Of a stretch of 64,000 nt of DNA, positions 30,206 through 42,364 are shown piece by piece. The position numbers were made by a program, and so were the translations under genes. The notes under the pieces were generated by a model. That model was given only the letters and a program-made list of their open reading frames with translations, did not search any database and was not told where the DNA came from. Position 1 is the stretch's first letter, and every line of letters begins with the position of its first letter. Source of the stretch: Amoebophrya sp. A120 (taxonomy: Eukaryota > Sar > Dinophyceae > Syndiniales > Amoebophryaceae); contig CAJINV010000028.1 in the NCBI GenBank assembly GCA_905178155.1, forward strand, positions 1-64,000, in the 5' to 3' direction.

Positions 30206-33070
30206 CTCCTCGGCCATCACTTTCCGGCATGGCAAAAGTGATGGCAAAAAGCTTCCTGGCCATCCCTTTGCCTTCGCTCGGGCAAAAGTGATGGCCGGGA
30301 GCTCCTTGGCCATCACTTTTTGCCCTTGCTTTTCGCTCGGGCAAAAGTGGTGGCCAGAAGCTCCTCGGCCATCACTTTTTACTCGGGCATGGGGCACGGG
30401 CTCCTTGGCCGTCACTTTCGTTCCGGCCGGGCCAAAGTGGTGGCCAAGAGCGCCTCCTGGGTGGGCCATCGTTTCCGGTCGCCGGGCAAAGCGATGGCCC
30501 AGGGGTCCTTGGCCATCACTTCGCGGACGGGCGGCGCAAAAGTGACGGCCGCGAGCCCCTTGACCATCATTTTTGGCCATCACTTTGCCGGTCGGGTCCA
30601 GCAAAAGTAATAGGCAGGCGCTCCTCCTGGGCCACCATTTTCCGGCCCGCCGGGCCAAAGCGATGGCCAAAAGCCTCCCCTGGGCCATCACTTCCCGATC
30701 GGGCAAATGTGATGGCTGGCCAAGAGTTCCATGGCCATCAATTTTCGCTCGCTCAGGCAAAATTGGTGGCCAAGAAGAGCTCCTTGGATGGGCGCCGCTT
30801 TTGGACATCACTCTCCGGTCGGGCAAAAGTAACGGCAGGGAGCCCCTTGGCCATCAATTTCCCTTCGGGCAACCAAAAGTGACGGCGCGGCCAGGAGCCC
30901 CTTGGCCGCCACTTTTCTTTCGGGCAAAAGTGAGGGCTGCGAGCTCCTTGGTTGCTTGGCCATCATCTTCCGGCCGGGCAAGAGTGAGGGCCAGGAGCCC
31001 CCTGGCCATCGCTTTCCGGTCGAGCAAACGTTACTTCCTGTCCCCCCCGGCAAAAATGGCGGCCAGGAGTTCCTTGGCCATCCATGACCTTCCGCCCGGG
31101 CGAGCAAGGTGATGGCCACCCAACAGCAGCTCCTCGGCCACTACTTTTGGCGGCCATCGCTTTGCTTCCGGTCGGGCAAAAGTGAGGGGCGAAAGCTCCT
31201 TGGCCATCACTTTCCGATCGGGCAAAAGTGGTGGCCGAGAGCTGCTTGGCCATCACTTTTGGCCATCGCTTTTCGCCCGGGCAAAAGTGATGGACAAGAG
31301 CTCCCCGGCCATCATTTTCCGGCCGAGCAAAAGTTGCGGCCAAGAACTTCGCAGCGATCACGTTTGGCCACCACTTTCCGGGCGGGCAAAAGCGATGGTC
31401 AGAAGCTCCTAGCCCAGCCGGGCGGGGCAAAAGTGACGGCGAAGGGCTCCTTGGCCATCACCTCCGGTCGAGCAAAGTTGAAACTAACTTTTGGCCATCA
31501 CTTTCCGGCCGCCCGGGCAAAAGTGGTGGCCAAGAGCTTGGCCCCCACTTTCCGGTGGGCCCGCCGAGCAAAACAAAGTGGAGGCCAAGAGCACTTTCGG
31601 GACGGACAAAAGTGATGGCCCGGGGCTCCTTGGCAATAACTTTTGGCCATCGCTTTCCGGCCGGGGCGGGCAAAAATGGTGGCCAAGAACTCCGCGGCGA
31701 TCATTTTTTGCCACCAGTTTCCGGGCGGCCAAAAGTGATGGCCAAAAGCTCCGTACCTTGCCCGGCCGGGCTGGGCTGGCAAAAGTGACGGGCGGCGACG
31801 GGCTCCTTGGCCACCACCTCCGGTCGGGCAAAAGTGAAACTTTTGGCCATCACTTTCCGGCCGGGCAAAAGTGGTGGCCAGGAGTCGGGCGAAAATGATG
31901 GCCAGGAGCTGCTGGGGCATGCATCGCTTTCCGTTCGGGCAAAAGTGGCCACTTTTCGCTCGGGCCAAAGTAATGGCCAAGACCTCCCTGGCCACCGATC
32001 ACTTTTGGCTGGCAATCGCTTTCCTGTCGGGCAAAAGGGATGGCCAAGAGCTCCCTGGCCACCCATCGCTTTCCGGCCTGGCAAAAGTGATGGCGAAGAA
32101 CTCCTCGGGCGTCGCCTTTCGGCCGGGCACACATGATGGCCAAGAGCTCCCTGGCCGTCAAAGTGGCCATCGATCGCCTCTCGGCCGGGCAAAGGTGATG
32201 GCTGGCCAAGAGCCTCGCGGCCATCGCTTTTGTTTCGCTCGAGCGAAAGCGATTGTGGCTATCGCTTTCCGGTCGGGCAAGGGTGGTGGCCAAGAACTCC
32301 GCGGCCACCACTTTTTGCCATCGCTTTCCGGTCGGGCAAAAGTGATGGCCAGAAGCTCCCTGGCCATCACTTTTCGGCCGGGCAAAGAAAAACAATGGCG
32401 ACAACTCCTTGGCCATCGCTTTAACTTTTGCCCATCACTTTCCGGATGGGCAAAAGTGGTGGCCAAGGGCTCTTTCCTTGGCCATTACTTTTGCCCAGCG
32501 CTTCCTTTCCTGTCGGGCAAAAGTGTTGGCCAGTAGTTCCGCTGCCACCGCTTTTCGCCCGGGCATGCGAAAGTCCTCGGCCATCACTTCCGGCCATCGC
32601 TTTCCGGTCGGGCAAAAATGATGACCATGAGCTCCCTGCTCATCCATTTCCGGTCGGGCAAAAATGATGGCCGAGAGCTCCGTGGCCAGCCATCGACTTT
32701 CGCTCGTTGGCCATCACTTTCGTTCCGGGCGGGCAAAAGTGGTGGCCAAGAGCTCCCTGCGCGGGCCATCGCTTTTGGCCATCGCCTTCCGGCACGGTCG
32801 GGCGAAAGTGATGGCCAAGAGCTCCCTGGCCGTCATTTTCGGCCATCACTCAGCCACTTTCTTTCTTCCCGCGCGGGCAAAAGTGTTGGCCAAGAGCTCC
32901 GCGGCCACCACTTTCGGGTCGGGTCGCGCAAAAGTATTTGCCAAGTGCTCCATGGCCATCACTTTTGCTCATCACTTTCCGGTCGGGCAACCGAGCAAGA
33001 GTGATGGCCAAGAGCTTCCAGGCAGTCACCTTTTGCCACCTCTTTCGTTCCGGCCGGGCACGCTTTTGCC
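30206..33070. repeat. Satellite H: about 46-60 bp units, each an inverted repeat
   Basis: Several dozen diverged tandem units. Each carries GGCCATCACTTT, then CCGGTCGGGC, then AAAAGTGATGGCC, then AAGAGCTCCTT. The first and third parts are complementary, so each unit is a potential stem of about 12 bp around a CCGG-containing loop. Many units vary on both arms together (for example GGTGGCC with GGCCACC). All long ORFs in the block are repeat-derived. Confidence 0.92.
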
Positions 33071-33969
33071 TCTCGGCTTCTGGTGCATGGCATGGGCGGG
33101 GGGGCGCGAGGCAAAACCGCGCGAACAAGCCCCCGGAAGCGTGAGTCTCATCCCCATCCAGGGGCGGGGGCTTTCTTTGCGCCGGCCGCCGAAGCCGCCC
33201 CAGAATAAGCTTCGCAACCGGCCCCCTTCGCTTTGCTTGCCGCGTGCGGCTAAAGGGCTGACGGCGGGCCGGCGTCCTGGACGCCGGACCGCAAAAGGCG
33301 TTAAAGCGGCGAGGCCGCTAGGGCAAGCGCAGGCGCGGCAACGATCTTCCTCGGGACAGGCAGCGTTATATATATTTTTCAACCTTCTAGCCGCATTCTA
33401 CTCGACCCCACGCCAAACCTTCTAAACACATAACCACCTTTAAAATTATTTTTAAATCTACTAGCCCAGCGGGCGTCCTGGACGCCCGCGTCAAGAGGCT
33501 AGTAAATATATTAATCTTAATCCGCTGGCCAAATCATTCGTTATGGTCCTACCTCATTTAAATTTGCTTGGGCTTTCGAAAATCATATCCGCAGAGGCGG
33601 GGAGCTTTATCGCCTATTGTGAGTTATTTTCAACACTAGCTACGCAAGATGGGAGTAAAACAGTACTTCCGTGGTTTTTACAAATTTTGACTTTGGGCAT
33701 GGGTAATGAAATAGAAAAACTTATAACTAAACTCTAGTTGAAAGCTCCTTTCTGTAAATGACAATCTTATTCAACATCAGAATTCGCCCCGAAACACTTC
33801 CAAAACTTTGAATCTCTATAGAAGTTCTTGCAAAAACTCAAACTGACTGTCCTTATTTTTTCATTCTCTTAAAATCTGGAAAAAGCTGTATCAGGAGGAT
33901 CGTCCCTGTGCCTACAACATCTTCAAAGGCTAGAAGTATTAGCTATCATTATATGTGGAAAAAAACGTC
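33071..33969. other. No convincing gene; two GGCGTCCTGGACGCC hairpins
   Basis: GGCGTCCTGGACGCC is a perfect palindrome near 33269 and again near 33469. The second is nested in ACTAGCC and GGCTAGT, forming a longer stem. After 33490 the sequence turns AT-rich. A 64-codon plus-strand frame at 33543-33737 has no recognisable motif and I leave it uncalled. Confidence 0.5.
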
Positions 33970-36900
33970 TCAACACGTAAGAAATCTCGTATTCTTTTTG
34001 TCTGAATAATCGCAATCGAAAATACTATCATCCGAAGCACTGTCATCAAGGCTGGCGTCGTTGCCATCATCATTTTGCAAATGCTGTTGCCTCGTCTCGT
34101 TCCCCTCTGAGACGAGTTCATTACTGCGGCCCTCGGAAGATGAATTATTTCCAAACGTGAGCGCTGCCTCTGCTCGGTGGCTGGAGAGGGGGGCTGCTAG
34201 ACGACCTATTTCTGCTAGCGATTGCTCGAGTGTGGAGGCCTTGTCATTTTCTCCAAATACTTCGCGCTCGATCTCATGGGCTGCGGCTGCTGGTGCACTT
34301 TCAACACTATTTCTAGATGCGCCAACATCAATATAAGGGACTGGATGTTGTGCTACGGTTTCGACGTGTAACAGCGAACCAGGGGAAGGCACTGCAAGGG
34401 CCTCCGTTGCGTCATGCTCCGACAAACCCCACACCGCCGCGGCCGCCCCAGCGATTCCGTATTTCACTTGCTGCGGGAACGTTGTCTCCTTTCGCTTCTG
34501 CTGCATCTCCTGGTCCAAGAAATCGGGGTGTGTGGTTTCCATCTTTTCCAAACCGACGCTCTGCGGACGCAGACTCGACGAATGCTCCTCCTGGTGGCCA
34601 AAAAAGTTGGGGAGCTGGTCATTGAAGTTACAAGTGCTACCAACACGGCGGTGATGCGTAGTGTACGGAGTTTGCACCTGCTGCGCCGGCGAAGCAGCCG
34701 AGAAGGGAAAGAAGCCCGCCGCGCCGTAGTCACATGCGGAAAAGTTGTTCTGCATTCGACAAGGATAGGAAGGGTGTCGCGCGTAGTAAAATGAGTGGTC
34801 TGGTTGTAGTTGGTTCTGGTGCCATTGCGGAACTACAGGATTAGTACCCTCAGGTCGGTGTTGTTGGTGGGCGAGAGGACTGCCAGCAAATAAACAAGCC
34901 GCACTCCTCGCCTCCGCTGCCGACCATGCCTCCGCTGCCGAGAATGAACAGGCTCCAAACGTAGGTATCGAGTGCAAAAGCATCACGCTCTTCGTAGTGG
35001 CAACTAGGCATGACAAGCTTTGTGTTTCAAGTATAATCAACATGACGAATTCAACTTTTCCTCTGAGAAAATTTGTAATTGCAACTTGTACTAGAACTAG
35101 TGCGGGACGCTTTTGCAATGCATAGTGGGACAACTCCAACTGGTGCAATTCCAACCATCATTCGGACTCACGTGCTGGTGGTGGTTGCCAGATGCGGATT
35201 GTTGACTTTGATACTGCTGAGCATTTCGCGCTCCGTAAAAGCCTGGGACGCTGCCGGCTCCTTCTCCAAAGCTTGCACTGGCGATGTCGTGGCAGGGTTT
35301 GACATTTCTGCGAGACCACTGTTGCTGCCCCTGGTCGAACGAAGCATAGCTGCCACTCGCACCATGATCATTTCCAGCACTGTCCGGATAGCACGGAGAG
35401 GACGGCCACGGCGTGGCTGCAGTTGCTGCGAAAGTGAAAGCGCCCCCCTGGTGGTAGAGTGCGCCAGCTGTAGAAGTTGCTTCCAGGTTTTTATGGGCCT
35501 GTGTCAGTTGGGAGATTGTGCCATCAGGTGGAGCAGGACAGCGGGGAACAGCACGCTGTTCTTGTGAAACAGATGGTCGGCGCGCTGGAGCCGGAGCAAA
35601 GGTCGTCCCTGATGATTTCTGCAAGTAGCCAGCTCCACTTTCCCGGCCGTGGAAAACAGGGAAACTTCCGTTTGAATGTAGCCCCCCGGTTTGGTGGTCG
35701 TGAAGCAGCGACACAACACGGGGCGGCACCGCGACGGGTATGAAAGCTGTTTGCGCCGCTTGTACAAACCCTCCAAAAACTGGAGCTGCTCTGGCGCCCC
35801 CTAGTTCATCTGGAGAGAACGACGATAAGCCGTTCCGTACGCTCGTGCTTTCGGTCGCGCTGGTGTGCATTCGCCCCCCGATTCCTCCATCTGTAGGAGA
35901 GACAGCAGCTCTACTTCCATGTAGTACCCCTGTGGCAAATGAAGCTGCAAAAGGTATCATCGACGTGGCTGATGGTTGTGCGTGTGCCGGAGCCACCAGT
36001 GGTGGAGGTTTATTTGGACGATCGCCGACTTGCTGTGCACCTGCACACTGTCGTAACTGCTGCGAGCAGAGTCGGAGTTGCTGTTGGAAAATACAGGCGC
36101 AAGCTCTGCGAAGGCACTCCTCCTGCTTTTGCAGCAGATCATGTTGTTGTGTCAGCAATACGCACGCCAACTCGTCGACGCGTGCATTCTGTGCGTGCTG
36201 CTCTGGCGCGTTTGCGAAACTCAAGCCAAGTAGCCCGGGGCCGGCATCAGAAGCGGATCCGTGCGCGCGATTCCGGTACCCAGGTCCTGGATCCGACGGG
36301 GGGAGCTCCGCTGTTGATTGGGCGCTGGACTGCGGACCAGAGTTGAGCTCCTCCGGCTCAATGTCCGGACTGATCGAACGGGGAAACGGTACCGAGGGAA
36401 GCGAGGACGGAGCGTCAGCACCAGAAAAAGCATACGACTCTTCTGTAGGAGGGGTTGCCGGCTCACAGTGCTTTGCGCTGAGGAGGTGCAAGGCGGGCTC
36501 CAATCCTTCACGGAGGTGGTCATGCACTGCCGTCGACGATGTCGATGATGATGATAATTCAATAGACCTCAACGGGCCTGTGCCACCGCAATTGCCATCA
36601 CTTGCAGTTGCGGAAGTTTCTGTTTATGTCATTTTTCTGATTTCTTGGTCCTATTCCAAGCAAAAATAGTAGCTGCGGCGAGCAAGCACAAGCAGGAGCT
36701 ACATGCGATCTAGATCGTCACTATCATGAAGCATACTTCTTTCGCACGATGAACGGCTGTGCTAGTCGTAGCGACGCAACGTGGACGTCTTCGATCACAT
36801 ATTATTTCTATTCACACCCCACTCATACTTAACTCCGACACAACAGTATACTTATCATTACTATTCATTTTGATGTTGCTGCACCAGAAGGACTATCGGG

Positions 36901-38089
36901 AGTGAGATTAAGCGAGTCCCTAGTGACACAAGTAGAACTCCGGCACAACGCGGAGGATTGATCCTATAATAGAAATACATCTTCGTTTTACACATACCAG
37001 TGTTCGCTTCGGCGTCCACCTCGCTGCTCCAAGCGGACGTCGAACCTCGCTCGCAGTTCGTCGGGGGACCTCTCGCAGGGGTCCGGCCGCAGTCCCGCGG
37101 TGCTACCGGCTCGGGGGGCGGGTACACGCCTGCGTGATGCTCATCGGCGACCCGGGCTCCCTGCGTCTCTGACCACGGTCCGCCGACTGAGTGTTCAGAG
37201 CGCTTCGAAAAACCGTGGTGGCGCCCTTGCCGGAGAATCTCCGTGTCCAGCTGCACCCCAGCAGCACTAAGTAGGGGCTTCATGGTGTTCTTTTTTTTTG
37301 TTCGCGGCGCGTCGTCTTTCGGCGACAGAAAGCGCGCGGGTGGAGTAGCGTGGCGACGCAGCACCTGAAGATCCTGCGCAGTATCAGTAGTGGCCGAAAC
37401 GACGCCGCCGGAGCCACTGGAGTTGCCAAGAACGCTGTCGTCCCCGACTCCGCTTGCCCCTGTCTGGCAGAGAGGTACCCAGCGTGTGGCATGTACAACT
37501 TGCAAACCGAACCCCGATTGCGGATCATTTTTGCTCTCCTCCACAACGTTTATTGGTTTCATCCACAGTTGCGCGCATTGTGCCAGTCGTTCGGATGGAA
37601 CCATGGGGACCATAGTAGTACTCTGCCCAGACAAGGGCCTCCACCAGAGCGGCATCAAATGCAAAAATGTCTAGGTCTGGAACAGTGGACCTTGTGATGC
37701 GTGTCTTGCATTCCTAGAAAATCTGTATAGTTGCATGAGTAGCAAAAGAGGAGCTTGCTTTGTTCTGCAAAAACGCAATTTGTGATGCGTGGTGAACATC
37801 AGCAGGCGTCTCCAAAACTTGTCATGCCTGGCCGCCATTGCAAGCGCTTCACTCATGCTCAATTCAGCATCACAGATTTCGAGACCCAGACGCATCTGCA
37901 GTGCGTATGCGGAACAGTGTCACTATGCGAGATCTTTACCGGCTCTGCGTCGTTTCCGTCACCAGCCCCGATGGTCGCGGAGCCCCTGTTCTTCTGCAGA
38001 AGGAGCGCCGCGTTCAGGTCGTGTTCGTGCGCAACAAGGGTCCAGCGTGGTCGTATTAACGGCAAATGTTGAGTGCGTGACTGTCTTCA
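33970..38089 (-). CDS. Gln/Ser/Pro-rich low-complexity protein, four exons
   Basis: Minus-strand exons at about 37908-38089, 37000-37652, 36622 down to 35125, and 34965 down to 33970, roughly 1,100 residues, ending at a stop at 33970. The 36622-36999 intron is GT-AG (GTATGT, ACAG) and the phase closes exactly: one base remains before it, two follow, giving GAA. The two other junctions are introners whose removal is in frame (TVP/LWWRPL and SCP/TFGAC). The protein is rich in Ser, Pro, Gln, Ala and His, with a short Gln/Cys coiled segment (QQHDLLQKQEECLRRACACI) and an acidic tail (DDSASDDSIFDCDYS). I recognise no domain; a scaffold or regulatory role would be a guess. The frame is open above 38041 to a TGA near 38090, so the first exon may lie elsewhere. 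Confidence 0.65.
34966..35124. mobile_element. Introner family B, 159 bp
   Basis: Ends TATCGAGTGCAAAAGCATCA and the complement ACGCTTTTGCAATGCATA. Flanks GTAGG and GTGGG. Removal joins SCP to TFGAC in frame. Confidence 0.9.
37653..37907. mobile_element. Introner family A, 255 bp
   Basis: Ends CATCAAATGCAAAAATGTCT (first T lost) and the complement ending CAGTGCGTA. Short duplication GCGG. Removal joins DTVP to LWWRPL in frame. Confidence 0.88.
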
Positions 38090-38400
38090 TGGGTTTGCAA
38101 ATGCACGAGTAGATAGGATTATCTTCAAGCGGTGGCACGCATACCAGCTACCCATGAAAATGTTGAAGATCAGCGACTAGCAATTTTTCATGTCATATGC
38201 ATAGACGAGCACCACGATGATGGATCTGCCTGCTGACGCACGCGTACGGCACAGACAGTTGCAGGGAAAAAATACAGAGACCTTCCATCGTCGTTAATAT
38301 GCAAACCGCACGGACTTTTTCTGCTTCTGAATGTTGGTCGCCATCACCTCATTATTGCATAAAAAATAGTTCTAAGTACTCTTTTCTTGTTGAGTCACAC
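38090..38400. other. Gap between minus-strand genes
   Basis: About 300 bp between the stop at 38401 and the first visible exon of the downstream gene. No motif recognised; promoter elements, if any, are not identifiable. Confidence 0.4.
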
Positions 38401-41089
38401 TCAAGATGGGCTGCTCCTTATTTCCACCATAGTTGTCGGGCTGACGCGAAAAAGCTCCGGTTTCCGATGCTCGACGTCCTTGAAGGGCCGCACTCCTGTC
38501 TTGAGTTTCTTGGTGCTCGCGTAGTCGAAAATTGGAATCCAGGGCTGTCTATCAACTGTAAAAATGTCCACGTCTGGAAGATTCTGACAGTTGTCATGCA
38601 CGTTTTCCGTGAGCCATGATGTCTGTGATGCATACCCTAGCAGTACAGATTTTTTGAGGGCTTCTTGATGCGTATTCCGTATGACAAATGCCTTCTCAGC
38701 GTAGCAAAAGTTGCGTTCCCTTTGCTACTCATGCAATACAGATTTTTTCCGAAATCCAAAGACAGCATTACAAGTTCCACTCTTTCTCTTTCAGACCCAG
38801 ACATTTTTGCATTTGATACTGTCGACGCTCCCTCGGACACCACCACACTTGTTCGCTTGAATCGGGTTGAAGCTGAAAGTTACTAGACGAGCACGACCAT
38901 GACCTGACTTCTGGCGATCCTGAGGCTCCTGCTTTCGGCCCGACGACGCGCGCTGGCGCAGCAAGTCGTTGGATTTTCTCCAGCACGGCGGGTCCTGTGG
39001 TCGCTGGCGTGCGCGCCGACCGCTGGGCTAGAAGTGCAGGACCACCTTGACGTGCTCGTACTGTTTCTGCAAGCGATATGGGAGTGTCAAGATCGAAATC
39101 GTCAAAGTTGAAATAATCTGTAAAGCAAAAAAGCGATACCAGCTGGAGCCCAGTTTGCAAGTGGCCAATGACAAATTTTGACAGCATGGAAATCCAATTT
39201 GTCATGCTGTTTGAGCAGAGAATACTGCTTTTGTCATGCTATTTTAGCAGCTCTATCTCACACCCCAAACAGGCTTACAATCGGCCTCAGTTGGCTGCTC
39301 TGCAAGACAGGCACTTTGCGTCTACCATTTTATGCATCACAAACTATTTCAACCTTGAGTTTAATGATTTCAATCCTGACGCTTCCATAAGCGAATGAAC
39401 GTTCTTGCTCTCATTCGCCTCCGGCGCTTGTCCTCTTGAAAGCAAGCTAGTGGCGCCGCGATGTTCTTTTTTGATCTTTCTTGCGCCCCGACGCTCGGCG
39501 ATAAACTGCTCCGTGATTCGTACCTCCGTGCGCTTATGCATCGCGAATATGTCTGAATCTGGAAAGGTTGAACCTGTATTGCGTCTACTCCAGCAATTTA
39601 ACTATAATTTTTTCTGGAGAATCTGCATTGCATAAAAGCAACCAAAGTTCCACAGTTTCGCCATGAAAAATCGCAGTTTGTAATGCGTACTAAACATCAT
39701 CATCATCAGAAGGCATTTGAAAAAATTGTCATGCCGCACTGCACTCAGACGCGCGCTCAATCATAACGATTCAGCTTTACAGGTTTATTTCAGACCCAGA
39801 CATATTTAAGTACATTTGATAGCGCAAGCGCTCCATCAGTTCTGAGAATGTTCGCGCACAACTGGCCGCATTGGCGACAGTAAGAGCAACCTCCTCTGCA
39901 GCTACTGTGGCTTCTTGCATGCTCATCAGCAGACAGGCATCCGCCGAAGTTCTGGGAGGCAACGTCATACCCGAGACAGAGGCGGAAGACGCCGCCGTTG
40001 GCACCGAGCCACACGTCGAGGCCACGTAGTTCTCAATTTGTGGCATGACGTGTTTCGACACCGCATCGCACCACCGCTGACCGGAAGACGCAAGCGCGTG
40101 CACAGCCGTTTCTTGAAAATTCCGCAAGAGACAGATAAGTGCTTCCTCGACCTGGTCCGAGCCTCCGAGTCCGGACTCGGGGGGCTGGCCCTGCTGCAGC
40201 GGCTGGCGTGTCGCGAAAGCGTCTTTGTCACTTTCCCGTGGGTCGTGCGCCTTCTGTGCCAGCGGCTGCGACACTGTGGACCGGGAATCAGCTTGCAGCT
40301 CTTCTTGCGTGGACAGTTGTTCTGCAGCCTTCGGGAGAGGGTCGTCCGTCGCATCTTCCGTCGAGCACGCGACGTGATCCGCCTCCGAAGTTTGTCCGCT
40401 AGTATAATCCTCGTTCTGGTCTTGCTGAAGACGGCAAAACTGTTTCATCGAGTAGTAGCTGTTAGTACCATCAACGTGCTGAGTGGTGTAACTGCTATCA
40501 TGGGCGTCCTGCTGGCGTAGTTTCTGGAGTTTGTCGCGCCGAGCTTTCCGACTCCTCGTCGGCTTAGTGGTCTGGCTATTGCCTGGCGTTTCTACTTCTT
40601 GATTTTGCGTCGAGGCATCACAATTCAAGTCGGTGCGCTCTTTGTTGTGTCGTTCTTGCGGCGGTTCCCTGGCCGAATACAGGGATGATTTCGCCTGTGT
40701 GCTCGTGTCGACGGATAAAAGAAACCAGGTAAAAATCCGACCCAGTGCGATTCCTCGACAGAGCAAAAGGCGTTTCCTCCGCGCAGCTGTTTTTCGAGAA
40801 ACGGCCGACTGCAAATAAGTATCAACTGTAAAAGTGTCTGGGTCTGGAAGAATTCATGTTTGTCATGCTTGTCTGGCATGACTCTTAAGTCTGTCATGCA
40901 CGTTACCCAAGAGCTCCGTTTTTCTGTGATGCAGAAGCGCAGTTTGTCATGCAGAATAGGCAACACCTAGGAGCTCAGAAACTTGTCATGCTGAGCCAGC
41001 ATCTGTAGCCTCATCATGAGACGCCACCCAGCATCACAAGTTTGCAGACCCAGACATTTTTACATTTGATAATAAGAAGAATTGCGCAT
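38401..41089 (-). CDS. Coiled-coil protein with N-terminal signal anchor, five exons, four introners
   Basis: Start ATG at 41087-41089, only 13 bases before the introner at 40820-41071. Removing that element plus one ATAAG gives MRNSSYLQSAVSRKTAARRK, then RLLLCRGIALGRIFTWFLLS, which looks like a basic signal anchor or targeting segment. Exons: 41077-41089, 39822-40819, 39390-39534, 38819-39076, 38401-38549; about 520 residues. The other three junctions are also in frame when element plus one duplication is removed: MERLR/TEVRITEQFIAE, VHSL/AETVRARQGG and ERRQ/PWIPIFDYAS. The middle is Gln/Glu/Ser-rich, followed by Ala-rich helices. The C-terminal 50 residues include KTGVRPFKDVEHRKPELF. No family recognised. 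In-frame closure of all four junctions makes the exon structure convincing. Confidence 0.75.
38550..38818. mobile_element. Introner family A, 269 bp
   Basis: Ends TATCAACTGTAAAAATGTCC and the complement ACATTTTTGCATTTGATA. Perfect duplications CTGTC. The body matches the 25851-26113 type. Confidence 0.93.
39077..39389. mobile_element. Introner family D, 313 bp
   Basis: Ends TATGGGAGTGTCAAGATCGA and the complement of TATGGAAGCGTCAGGATTGA. The inverted ends extend about 40 bp with small gaps, through GTTGAAATA. Perfect duplications AGCGA at 39072-39076 and 39390-39394. Termini unlike A, B and C. The interior has TTTGTCATGCTGTTT phrases like family A. Removal keeps frame. Confidence 0.92.
39535..39821. 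mobile_element. Introner family A, 287 bp
   Basis: Ends TATGCATCGCGAATATGTCT and the complement ending TACATTTGATA. Flanks GCGCT and GCGCA. Removal rebuilds an uninterrupted amphipathic helix (ELMERLRTEVRITEQF). Confidence 0.92.
40820..41071. mobile_element. Introner family A, 252 bp
   Basis: Ends TATCAACTGTAAAAGTGTCT and the complement ACATTTTTACATTTGATA. Perfect duplications ATAAG at 40815-40819 and 41072-41076. It sits four codons after the start codon. Confidence 0.94.
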
Positions 41090-41947
41090 TTTTCTCCTGA
41101 AATTCCTCGATGGACAAGGAGTCAAGCGCCAACTCTTCTTCTGGAACTAGGCGTCCTTTTGGTCCTTTCCGTGTTGTCGTGCAAATACACGAGCGCCGAT
41201 TTTCTGCTCGGCTTTGTTTCCTGGTTGTGCCCCGTTTTTTTCTAGTACAACTAGATGAGATTTCTATAAATTGTAAAGCAGATAGGCTCATACTATTTTC
41301 TTATTCCTAGTGAAGATAAAGATACGCATCGCGGAGAGGATTTTTTCTTGTACCAAGCCGCGAGATGTTTATGTTTTACGTAAGTTCGTGTTCGTTTTCT
41401 TTACATTCAGTAGAGATCTTCAACAAGGACAAGGGGCAACAGCTCTCCTGTATCTAGCTGTTGTAGACGAGTATTATTCTGTACGAGCAAATTGTTTACT
41501 AAAAAGAGAAAAGTGGCATAGCTTTGCGTAGTAGGCCTTGCTGTGACGTTGAAAAAAATAAAAAGATAATAACAAATACGATAAGAATACATTTCACTGT
41601 TAGAAAACGCGCCTAGCGGTTGTTGCAGGCTAATTGCATTCGTTATTTTACAATGATGAAAGCCCATGGCCATAGAGTTCCTGTTCTGTGCGTTGTTGGA
41701 TGATGTCGTCATCGGATTGAAAACTCCTCGGTACTTTTCTGTGCAACTACTTTCGGATTGAAAACTCCTCGAACCTCTTCTACGCTGCGCAACGACTGCA
41801 AATGATAAATAAGATCACGGTAGTTCCTGGTTGCAGAGCAGTTCGCGCTCGCATTGCTGTTGCTCCCAACGCAACACATTGATCAGTTCGGTCTCAGTGG
41901 GGTCCCCCCTCAGCCAGCGGATCATCAAAAAAAATGAACAATCCAGG
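41090..41947. other. Upstream region between divergent genes
   Basis: TCGGATTGAAAACTCCTCG occurs twice near 41714-41773 as a direct repeat about 40 bp apart. Open frames are short. It may contain divergent promoters, but no element is recognisable. Confidence 0.4.
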
Positions 41948-42364
41948 ATGGATCATCAACATCAACTTCAGCAAACAAAAGACGAGAATCAGTGTCAGGA
42001 CAACTGCCTCGTCTCCCATTTTCTATATACGCTCGCTTTATTGCAAGACAAAGAAATATCCCTTGTGCAAGATCATGGAGCTGCTTCAGCTCTAGACCTT
42101 CTGTACCTATTCGGGTCTACTTTTGGTTTTGACGTGTACAACATCTTACAGGAACTAAGTTGGCCGGAGCTCATTTCTCTACGGAGCACTGCAGCGGAAG
42201 CTACTTTTTCTGCAAAAAAATTTGCAGTGTTGAAAACAAGTTCCAGCGCTATCTCTGGTAGCGACGCTCAACAGATTAATTTGTGCTGTCATCTGTATGT
42301 ATGCCTGCACAGAATCGCTATGGCGCATTTCAATTTATTCTGTAGCGCTCGGAGCCAGTGTTAA
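41948..42364 (+). CDS. Hypothetical 138-aa protein
   Basis: ATG at 41948 opens a frame to the TAA at 42362. The product starts with a Gln/His-rich stretch, then a hydrophobic, helix-like region (FLYTLALLQDKEISLVQDHG, ALDLLYLFGSTFGFDVYNIL, ELSWPELISLRSTAAEATF) and ends in a Cys-containing segment. The frame is open upstream to 41831 without another ATG. Composition suggests a folded protein, but no motif is recognised. It is oriented opposite to the gene starting at 41089. Confidence 0.4.
   Translation: MDHQHQLQQTKDENQCQDNCLVSHFLYTLALLQDKEISLVQDHGAASALDLLYLFGSTFGFDVYNILQELSWPELISLRSTAAEATFSAKKFAVLKTSSSAISGSDAQQINLCCHLYVCLHRIAMAHFNLFCSARSQC

Noticed and set aside
30288-33425. ORFs of up to about 250 codons rich in GHHF and MAITF phrases
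   Set aside because: These are translations of satellite H units; stops and frame changes follow unit indels.
33543-33737. 64-codon plus-strand frame in AT-rich sequence
   Set aside because: No motif, no splice or neighbour support; length is within chance.
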